Under the pieces are notes generated by a model. It was not told the origin of the DNA. It did not search any database and saw only the letters and a list, made by a program, of their open reading frames with translations. The position numbers were made by a program, and so were the translations under genes. From assembly GCA_951812625.1 (NCBI GenBank), contig CATOSP010000002.1:1280880-1344879 (forward strand): a stretch of 64,000 nucleotides of DNA. Reading direction: 5' to 3'. This document shows, piece by piece, positions 44,795 to 51,545 of the stretch. Origin of the DNA: an uncultured Dehalococcoidia bacterium (GTDB lineage Bacteria; Chloroflexota; Dehalococcoidia; Lucifugimonadales; UBA3495). Position 1 is the stretch's first letter. Each line of letters begins with the position of its first letter.

Positions 44795-46335
44795 ACACCA
44801 CCGAGTTTCTGATGATCGCCGGAGCGATCGTCCCGGACAGAGTAGCCATCCACTTCGACAATAGCGAGATCACCTACGCTGAATTACAGGAGCGAGTAAA
44901 CGCCCTGGCCAATGGGATGGCAGCCCAAGGGGTTGGCAGCGGTGACCGCGTGGCAATCATGCAGGTCAACACCCCACAGAATATCGAACTCTATTTTGCG
45001 GCGGCCCAGCTTGATGCCATATACGTGCCGATTAACTTCAGAGCCAAATCTGAAGAGTTGTTGCAGATGCTGGAGATAGTCCAGCCGGGTATGTTGTTCA
45101 TCGGGGAACGATACCTCCCCCTGGTCGCAGACTCCGCCGGTCTGGCACCGGAGCAAGTCGTAGTGCTAGATGGGGAGGCAACGGGCGGCCGAACCGCCTA
45201 CCGGGACCTGGTGGCCGATGCCATCACCGACCAATTGAATTTCCCGGAGGCCGGAGATGAGGACACAACGGTCATTATGTTCACTTCCGGCACCACCAGT
45301 GTTCCCAAGGGAGTAATGCTGACTCACGACAGCTTCGCCAGCTACCTTCTGGCCACAGTTACCCCGGCAGACCCGGACGAAGAGGAGACCAATCTGCTGA
45401 CGGTCCCGATGTATCACATCGCCGGTCTGCAGGCCGCACTTGCCGCCGTGTACGGTGGGCGTACCCTGGTAGTGATGCGGCAGTTCGACTCCGTGGACTG
45501 GATGACCGCAGTACAGAGCCACCGGGCCAACCGGGCCATGCTAGTGCCTACCATGCTCAAGCAGTTAATGGACCATCCCAGGTTCGACGAGTTCGATCTG
45601 TCGTCTCTTGACGTGATCACATATGGCGCTGCCCCTATGCCGGTGGACGTGATACGGCAGGCGATCCAGAAATTCCCCACATCGAGGTTCATCAACGCTT
45701 TCGGCCAGACCGAGACGGCCTCCACCATAACCATGCTCCCCCCGGAAGACCACGTGCTGGAGGGAGGCGATGAGGAGGTAGAGAAGAAGCTCAAGCGACT
45801 TGCATCCATAGGCAAGCCCCTGGATGACGTGGAAGTGCGGATTGTGGACGAGGACGGCGAGTCGGTCCCCGTCGGAGAGGTGGGAGAAATTGTCGCCCGG
45901 GGCTCCCGAATGATGCGGGGTTACTGGCAGCAGGAGGAAGCTACGCAGGACTCTCTCAGGTCCGGTTGGGTGTATACCGGCGACCTGGGGTACTGGGATG
46001 AAGACGACTATATATACCTGGCCGGTCGGGCCAAGGACTTCATCAAGCGCGGTGGCGAGATGGTGTCTCCTGAAGAGGTGGAGCAAGTGTTGTTGTCCCA
46101 TCCCCGTGTTGACGATGCCGCGGTCATCGGCGTGGCTGACCTGGAATGGGGGGAGGAGGTACGTGCGGTGGTGGTACGTGGCGGTGAGGAAATCACCGAG
46201 GATGAGTTGATTCAATACTGCCACGAGAGGTTGGCTGGGTACAAGCGTCCCCGCTCCGTGATATTCATCGACGAACTGCCCAGAAACGTGATGGGCAAGG
46301 TCATGAAGCGCGACTTGAGAGACCAGTACGGATAG
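44791..46335 (+). CDS. AMP-dependent acyl-CoA synthetase
   Basis: The 514-residue enzyme activates a carboxylic acid with ATP and CoA. The P-loop-like motif is MFTSGTTSVPKGVML, followed by FGQTETAS, a YTGDLGYWDED and the C-terminal catalytic Lys in PRNVMGKVMKRDL. Length and motifs fit fatty- or aromatic-acid CoA ligases. It is translationally coupled to the upstream crotonase. The acid substrate is unknown. Confidence 0.92.
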   Translation: MNTTEFLMIAGAIVPDRVAIHFDNSEITYAELQERVNALANGMAAQGVGSGDRVAIMQVNTPQNIELYFAAAQLDAIYVPINFRAKSEELLQMLEIVQPGMLFIGERYLPLVADSAGLAPEQVVVLDGEATGGRTAYRDLVADAITDQLNFPEAGDEDTTVIMFTSGTTSVPKGVMLTHDSFASYLLATVTPADPDEEETNLLTVPMYHIAGLQAALAAVYGGRTLVVMRQFDSVDWMTAVQSHRANRAMLVPTMLKQLMDHPRFDEFDLSSLDVITYGAAPMPVDVIRQAIQKFPTSRFINAFGQTETASTITMLPPEDHVLEGGDEEVEKKLKRLASIGKPLDDVEVRIVDEDGESVPVGEVGEIVARGSRMMRGYWQQEEATQDSLRSGWVYTGDLGYWDEDDYIYLAGRAKDFIKRGGEMVSPEEVEQVLLSHPRVDDAAVIGVADLEWGEEVRAVVVRGGEEITEDELIQYCHERLAGYKRPRSVIFIDELPRNVMGKVMKRDLRDQYG

Positions 46336-46421
46336 CCGTTCTCACCGCGAGCGCCGTCAGTCAGGAGCAAACGGGAGATCATGAGCAGCGGGTGTCACTC
46401 GAGCCATGAAGGAGCCGTTCA

Positions 46422-47363
46422 ATGAAAGTCGCAGTTATGGGCACGGGTGGGGTTGGAGGCTACTTCGGGGGACTGCTGGCCCGTGCAGGGCATGAGGTCA
46501 CCTTCATCGCTCGCGGCTCCCATCTTGCTGCGATCCAGGACCGCGGCTTACGGGTCGAGAGCACACTAGATGGCACGTTCACCGTCACTGGCACAGCCCT
46601 TGAGGACTTGTCCGGGGTGGAGCTCCATGACCTAGTGTTGTTTACAGTTAAGATGCACCAGAACGCCGGAGCCATCGAAGCCATCCGTCCGCTCGTCGGT
46701 CCCGAGACGATTATCCTCACCCTGCAGAACGGGATCGACAACGGCGACCAACTGGCGTCCGCATTTGGACCCGAAAGGGTGATGATCGGCTCTGCTTACA
46801 TGGAGGGCCGCATCTCCGAGCCAGGGGTAGTTACTCAAGGAGGCCCAGGCCTCGCTGGTTTCGGGGAGATTCATCCCGGTATCTCAGACCGCGGAGAGAG
46901 ACTCCTAGCAGTCTTCCAAGAGGCCGGATGGCGTGTGGACCTGCACGAGAACATGCCGGGAATGCTCTGGAAGAAATTCGCTTACATCGCAGGGTCGGCG
47001 GCGGTCAACGCAGCCAGCAACACCGTGTACGAAGAGATGCGGTCCGTACCGGAGACCCGAGCACTGATACACGCCGCTATCGCAGAGGCACTGGAGGTCG
47101 GCAGAGCCAGTGGAGCTCCCATAATGGAGGACTCCCTGGAATGGGCCATGACCTCCCTGGACGGGTTTCCCGCCCAAGGCAGGGCCTCCCTGGCAAAGGA
47201 CTTCACCGACGGGCGTCCGGTTGAACTGGAGGGCCTGACTGGCACACTGGTGCGCATGGCCCGCAAACACGGGGTCGCAACCCCGGTCAACGACTTTCTG
47301 TACGCAATTCTCAAGCCCTGGGCTTTGCGGTTGGCAGGGTCGCCGACAGGCCAAGACTCGTAA
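46422..47363 (+). CDS. 2-dehydropantoate 2-reductase family protein
   Basis: The 313-residue protein has the NADP motif VMGTGGVGGYFGG at the N-terminus, TVKMHQ with the catalytic Lys near residue 72, LTLQNGIDN, and the C-terminal Lys/Asn/Glu region ending FLYAILKP. These fit ketopantoate reductase (PanE), which makes pantoate for CoA. Paralogues act on other 2-oxo acids, so panE is likely but not certain. It is last in the rightward unit, followed by a terminator. Confidence 0.85.
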   Translation: MKVAVMGTGGVGGYFGGLLARAGHEVTFIARGSHLAAIQDRGLRVESTLDGTFTVTGTALEDLSGVELHDLVLFTVKMHQNAGAIEAIRPLVGPETIILTLQNGIDNGDQLASAFGPERVMIGSAYMEGRISEPGVVTQGGPGLAGFGEIHPGISDRGERLLAVFQEAGWRVDLHENMPGMLWKKFAYIAGSAAVNAASNTVYEEMRSVPETRALIHAAIAEALEVGRASGAPIMEDSLEWAMTSLDGFPAQGRASLAKDFTDGRPVELEGLTGTLVRMARKHGVATPVNDFLYAILKPWALRLAGSPTGQDS

Positions 47364-47389
47364 CCCAGTCCGGGTGAGACCCCGGTCAG

Positions 47390-47420
47390 GGCCCCTCCAC
47401 GGTGAAGGGAGGGGCCTTTG
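47390..47420 (+). terminator. terminator after ketopantoate reductase gene
   Basis: GGCCCCTCC pairs with GGAGGGGCC over a 9-base loop and is followed by TTTGTG on the plus strand, 27 bases after the stop codon. It sits between this gene and the convergent glutaredoxin-DinB gene and may serve both. Confidence 0.75.
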
Positions 47421-47431
47421 TGATCAAGCGC

Positions 47432-48184
47432 TTAGAAAAGCTCTGTTGGGACAGCCACACCATCGAAGTCGGCCTGCTGCAACGGCTCCTCCGGCGTGAT
47501 GCCTGCAATGGTCATGTACTCGTAGAGCTGCTTCAGATGATGCACTGAATGCCCCAGGGCCAGGTCCATCAGCTCCTGGGCTGTCTTGGGCCCCATATAG
47601 GAGTCCAGGACCTTTTCCAGGTCGAAATCAGTCTCGCCTGTCAATGCCGCCTTTACCCTTCGCAGCACGTCCTCGCCGTACCTGGCGATTTCTTCAAAAC
47701 CAGCGTCTCCCAGCACTACCCGGACATCCCGACCCCTATCTTCGCTGGAGTACATGCCCACCTGGTAGGCGTTGAGCGCCCGGTCAGGCCGGTCCATGAT
47801 GTGGAACGTGAATGTGCGCAAGGGTCGGCTTCGCTCCGGGGACTCCCAGTCCAGATACTCCGGCGGTATCTGCCGAACGGCCCGGCAGGCGGCGGTCAGG
47901 ACGGTGTCGTACTTATCGACCATGATGGCCGGTGTGGCCACCGGTACCTCTCCGCTGAGGTCGAAGAGCCTTGCCAGTTCCTTGGCGTTGAAACCGATAA
48001 CGACCTCGTCGCCCCAGATGGTGACCGGGACCACCTTCAGTCCGCGCTCCACCAGCTCGTTCATGGATTCAGGGTCGTGCTCGACGTCCCCTTCTTCAAA
48101 CTCGATGTTCCTTGACGAAAGAAAATCCTTCGTTCTGCCGCAGGTGAATCAACCAGGGCGGAAGTAAACTTTGGGCTTGGGCAC
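47432..48184 (-). CDS. glutaredoxin-DinB fusion with in-frame UGA (candidate selenoprotein)
   Basis: Read through one TGA, the gene gives 250 residues. Residues 1-80 are a glutaredoxin domain; the active site reads R-P-G-U-F-T-C-G, where U is the TGA codon at 48151-48149 in the place of the first Cys of CxxC. The fold continues on both sides without a frame change (VYFR before; EFEEGDVEHDPES, VVPVTIWGDEVVIGF after). Residues 90-250 are DinB-like, with likely metal His in TFHIMD and GHSVHHLKQL. GTG 48184 has GGAGG 8 bases upstream. A SECIS-like hairpin follows the TGA. A nonsense mutation or sequencing error is the alternative; the downstream ATG 48064 would give a headless protein. Confidence 0.75.
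48115..48133 (-). promoter_or_regulatory. SECIS-like hairpin downstream of in-frame UGA
   Basis: On the minus strand ACGAA pairs with TTCGT around GGATTTTCT (two further inner pairs are possible, one G-U). It begins 15 bases after the UGA, and the loop starts 20 bases after it with GG. These fit the general bacterial SECIS pattern of a short stem with a G early in the apical loop, 16-37 bases past the UGA. Any AT-balanced coding stretch can make such a stem by chance, so it is supporting evidence only. Confidence 0.5.
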
Positions 48185-48229
48185 TTCTGTCACCTCCAAT
48201 CTTGCCAGGAGTATACACGACCCTGCGAA

Positions 48230-49135
48230 TCATTGGGCAGCGGGGCGGTGTATGACTGCAATTTCCTTTCTCAGCCTGCGGTCGTCGCGTATCGCCGAGA
48301 CGATGCTGATTACGTTGGGTCCCGGTTCCAGGTTCACCCTGGTCTCGAATATTCCCAGCAGGGGGTCCACGGAGATCTGTACCCCGTTGACCATCACCAC
48401 TGCACCGGGGGTTGTCCTGCCCGCCAGACGGACACTGGCTTCCTGAGTGACACTCTGGTTCACGGGTTCAGTGACCAGCAGCACTGCAGGCTGAGGAGGC
48501 AGGGCAAGCGACGTGACGGTCAGTTCTGAAGACGCCTGATTGCCATTTGCGCCGATTGCGACTACCCGGATAATGTTGCGCCCGGGCGACAGGAACGTCT
48601 CTGCCTGGAACCTCCCATCCCGGTCGACCGGGACCAAACGGCCATTAATCGTTACGGTTGCGTCGGCGTCGGTCAACCCTACCACCACTACGGCGTCATT
48701 GGGGACCTCGCTTCCGGTTACCGGATGCCAGACCCTCAGCAACACTCCCGGCCCTGGGGTGGGGCTGACTGTAGGTCCGGCAACAGGGGTAGGAGTCGGT
48801 TTTGGTGTCGACGTCGGAGTGGCAGTCGGGGTAGGCGTAGGAGTAGCAGTAGGTTCCGGGGTCGGAGTAGGTTCGGGCAAGGGCGTCGCCGTGGGTGTTG
48901 GTTGCGGCGTGGAAGTAGGGGTTGGCGCTGGTGTGCTGGTCGGCTCCGGTGTTTCCGTGGGAACCGGAGTGTCTGTTGGCATCGGGGTACTGGTGGGCAG
49001 TGATGTTGCCGTGGGCGAAGGGGTTTCTGGAGCGGTGGTCGGAAGGATGCTCCCGGGACGAGGCGCAACCTCGAAACAACCAGTGACCATCAGTAGCAGA
49101 AGGGCCATGAGAGATGCAACAGACAAGGCTCTCAT
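48230..49135 (-). CDS. Thr/Pro-rich lipoprotein with Ig-like repeats
   Basis: From ATG 49135 the protein has 301 residues. Residues 1-20 form a lipoprotein signal peptide ending in the lipobox VTGC. A Thr/Pro-rich linker of about 100 residues (TP, TPT and PTPTP repeats) follows, then two beta-rich domains ([19 protein letters not shown] and [19 protein letters not shown]) like Ig-fold or glucodextranase B-type cell-surface domains. It should be anchored outside the membrane. No SD is clear and the frame extends upstream to 49312, so the start is uncertain. The Grx-DinB gene is 45 bases downstream on the same strand. Confidence 0.75.
   Translation of the reverse strand: MRALSVASLMALLLLMVTGCFEVAPRPGSILPTTAPETPSPTATSLPTSTPMPTDTPVPTETPEPTSTPAPTPTSTPQPTPTATPLPEPTPTPEPTATPTPTPTATPTSTPKPTPTPVAGPTVSPTPGPGVLLRVWHPVTGSEVPNDAVVVVGLTDADATVTINGRLVPVDRDGRFQAETFLSPGRNIIRVVAIGANGNQASSELTVTSLALPPQPAVLLVTEPVNQSVTQEASVRLAGRTTPGAVVMVNGVQISVDPLLGIFETRVNLEPGPNVISIVSAIRDDRRLRKEIAVIHRPAAQ
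48760..49050. repeat. low-complexity Thr/Pro-coding tract in lipoprotein gene
   Basis: About 290 bases are made of short imperfect repeats encoding alternating Thr and Pro. They occur inside the lipoprotein gene and, read on the plus strand, give long spurious Val/Gly-rich frames. A second such tract lies in the exported protein at 60771-62939. Confidence 0.75.
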
Positions 49136-49424
49136 GGCCGCTATTGGCGCTACCCACACAGGCTGACTCACGGCCCGTCCGCCGCCTGGAGCTGTTCGAA
49201 AAGTTCTTTCATCCGCCGGGTTGTGAGACTTACTTGTGGCCCAAGTCTCATCAGGGTAGGGACTTAAGGATGGTGTACCGGGCCCTACCTGCAAAACCAT
49301 GGAAATGGCCATGATGTAATTTTAGCATTGTGGAACTGGATGCGGCCTGATTGACAGGCTATGGGACAAGGCTCAACATTGTATATGGACGTCCGAATTC
49401 AAGCTCTTGAAGCAAAGGAGCCAG

Positions 49425-50054
49425 GTGGGGACTGAGTACATGATCTGGTCGGGAATCGCGCTAGCAGGCTACCTGCTCGGCGCGTTTCCAACTGCCTATG
49501 TGCTGGTCAAAGTATTCGCCGGCAGGAATGTGATGGACCTGGGTTCCGGGAACGTTGGCACTCTCAACGTTCACCGGGCCACCAATTCGAAGAAACTCAC
49601 GTTACTTGCCCTCCTGGGGGATATGTTCAAATCAGCCCTGGCCATAGGCCTCGGGGTCTTTCTGGCACAGGTGGCCGGGTTGAGCGAACAGGCGGGTGGG
49701 TCGGTGGCCGGGATTGCCGCAGTAGCCGGGCACAATTATTCGATATATCTGAAGTTCAGGGGTGGAAAGGGACTTGCGTGCGCCGCGGTGCTGGGGTTCT
49801 ATCTGGCCCCGTGGATAGTCGCGGTGTGGTGCCTGGGTTATCTGGTGGGCGTTGCCCTTACGCGGATACTTATAGTGGGCCAGATGGCAGGGACAGCAGT
49901 ATTGCCCATCGCGGCGTACTTCTGGTTCCCAGATGCGTTGGTCCCAAGCTACTTCATCACCGCACTCGTGCTAATACGCCATGCCCCCAGAATCAAGAAT
50001 GTCCTTAATGGCACTGAACCCAAGATGTACTACAAGATTCGAGACCGTGAATGA
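49425..50054 (+). CDS. plsY: glycerol-3-phosphate acyltransferase PlsY
   Basis: The 209-residue membrane protein transfers acyl groups from acyl-phosphate to glycerol-3-phosphate, following PlsX. PlsY motifs are present: LLGAFPTAYVLVK, GSGNVGTLNVHRA, AAVAGHNYSIYLKFRGGKG. Several hydrophobic segments span the membrane. GTG 49425 is favoured since GGAG lies 4 bases upstream; ATG 49440 and TTG 49407 are alternatives. plsX is 22 kb away. Confidence 0.92.
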   Translation: MGTEYMIWSGIALAGYLLGAFPTAYVLVKVFAGRNVMDLGSGNVGTLNVHRATNSKKLTLLALLGDMFKSALAIGLGVFLAQVAGLSEQAGGSVAGIAAVAGHNYSIYLKFRGGKGLACAAVLGFYLAPWIVAVWCLGYLVGVALTRILIVGQMAGTAVLPIAAYFWFPDALVPSYFITALVLIRHAPRIKNVLNGTEPKMYYKIRDRE

Positions 50055-50087
50055 GCCACCCGGAAAGATGGCGACGCTAAGAATGAA

Positions 50088-50117
50088 ACGGTCTCCGAAA
50101 ACGTTTTCGGAGACCGT
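50088..50117. terminator. 30-base perfect palindrome between plsY and ThDP gene
   Basis: ACGGTCTCCGAAAACG is followed by its exact complement, giving a 30-base palindrome with no spacer. It lies 33 bases past the plsY stop, between convergent genes. A bidirectional terminator is the likely use, though a T-run is only present inside the stem (TTTT). Confidence 0.65.
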
Positions 50118-50183
50118 AATTCGTCCCGAATCCAAGGCCACCAGAAAGCGATGACGGCCTGGCAAGAGACCGGGATGTGGTCC

Positions 50184-50771
50184 TTAACCGGTTAGACCGA
50201 GTTCCTTGCGCAGCGTGTCAATGGTCTCGCCCCGGCCCCGAGTCGGCCTGCGCTCACGCAGCCCGATGGGAGCGTTCTCGATCTCCGGGACCATTTTCAT
50301 GGCGATGAAGACCGGCCCTTCCTGTTTCATGATCTGTTCGACGTTGTTGGAGAATTCCTCCAAGTTGTCGAAGGAGTAAGCCGCAACGTAGCCTGCTTCC
50401 TTCGCCATGCCCGCGTAGTTGATGTCCTGGGCATTAGGTACAGGCTGACCGCCGGTGGTGGCGTAGCACTCGTTGTCCATCAGGAAGTGGTAGAAGTTCT
50501 TGGGACCCTTGCCGGCGATGGTGGCGATGATCCCCATGTTCATCAGGAGAGCACCTTCCGAATCGAAGAGTACAACCTTCTCTTCGGGCTGCGCCAACGC
50601 CAAACCGAGGGCCGCTGAAGTAGTCTGACCCATCGCTCCGCCCAAGGACAGGTCGCGGGCCTCGTCCTGGCTAACGTCGCGCCAATGGCGACCGGACGTA
50701 CCTGTGGCTATGACTATGGAATTGTCGCGGTGTGGCTCAAATGCCTTGAACATATCCTCCGCTTGAAACAC
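50184..50771 (-). CDS. ThDP-dependent decarboxylase, beta (cofactor-binding) subunit
   Basis: The 195-residue protein resembles the beta subunit of sulfopyruvate or phosphonopyruvate decarboxylase. It has LGGAMGQTTSAALGLALA and a thiamine diphosphate motif FDSEGALLMNMG ... MDNECYATTG. The usual Gly-Asp-Gly is Ser-Glu-Gly here, with Glu replacing the metal-binding Asp. It follows the alpha subunit gene by 98 bases. The oxo acid substrate cannot be told. Confidence 0.82.
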   Translation of the reverse strand: MFQAEDMFKAFEPHRDNSIVIATGTSGRHWRDVSQDEARDLSLGGAMGQTTSAALGLALAQPEEKVVLFDSEGALLMNMGIIATIAGKGPKNFYHFLMDNECYATTGGQPVPNAQDINYAGMAKEAGYVAAYSFDNLEEFSNNVEQIMKQEGPVFIAMKMVPEIENAPIGLRERRPTRGRGETIDTLRKELGLTG

Positions 50772-50869
50772 CGGTTACCTCCAGTAACTATGGTTTTGAT
50801 TCCGATTAACTTGAACTGCCCCGGCTTGGGCATTCACACAGATGCCCGGTCCGGGGTGGGGACGACCGA

Positions 50870-51388
50870 TTATCGGTTGAAACCGTGATATTCGTCGCCG
50901 ACGAGCACCGCTACCGGGCACTTGTTTTTCTTGGCTTCCTCGAAAGCGATGGAGATACGTTCGCCATCTTCATCATGCTCTACCAGGTAGTAGTTGATTC
51001 CCATGGCGTTGAGGAACGGCTCGGTGTAGCGCGCGGCTGAGTCCGATATTACGCCGCGCCGGGTCCAACCGCGGTATCCTATGACCATCACCAAGGGGAA
51101 ACCGGAGTCCAAGGCCATGCCGCGGATGGAATCGCCAGACTCCATCATGCCAGTGTTCTGAACCAGTACGACCGGGGTTTTCCCGCCCACCAGCAGACCC
51201 AGGGCAATGGCGAAGGTCTCGCCCTCCCGAGAGGCGGGTACTAAATCCAGCCAAGGCTGGTCCTTCATAAGTTCGTACAGGTAGTTGGTCTCACTGTCGG
51301 GGATCGTCACCACGTGGGTAACGCCGTTTTTCTGGAACTCTTCCACCATTGTTTCGGGTTTCAGCAGCGCAGCCTGTTGATGGACCAT
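50870..51388 (-). CDS. ThDP-dependent decarboxylase, alpha subunit
   Basis: The 172-residue protein is the N-terminal (Pyr) half of a split ThDP decarboxylase, as in sulfopyruvate decarboxylase ComD. The catalytic Glu is in SREGETFAIALGLLVGG, followed by VLVQNTGMMESGDSIRG. It should pair with the beta subunit at 50184 to decarboxylate a 2-oxo acid. The upstream gene on this strand is the CaiB fusion, 157 bases away. Confidence 0.82.
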   Translation of the reverse strand: MVHQQAALLKPETMVEEFQKNGVTHVVTIPDSETNYLYELMKDQPWLDLVPASREGETFAIALGLLVGGKTPVVLVQNTGMMESGDSIRGMALDSGFPLVMVIGYRGWTRRGVISDSAARYTEPFLNAMGINYYLVEHDEDGERISIAFEEAKKNKCPVAVLVGDEYHGFNR

Positions 51389-51545
51389 AAAACGTCTCTC
51401 CTACGGTTTAGTTAGCAGGCGCGTAGCGCGGACCGATCCGCGTCTGCGCCCTCTGTGCCTGAGCCTGTGGTGGCTTCATTATAGTTATCGATATATCGCG
51501 GGTCAATTTATGTAATTTGACTCCTGAGCGCCCTGGCTTCACGAA

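Noticed and set aside
47432..48064. Independent gene starting at ATG 48064
   Set aside because: It would begin in the middle of a glutaredoxin fold; no ribosome-binding site precedes this ATG, while a good one precedes the GTG at 48184 in the same frame.
48540..49166. 208-residue Val/Gly-rich plus-strand frame
   Set aside because: It is the antisense reading of the Thr/Pro tract of the lipoprotein gene.
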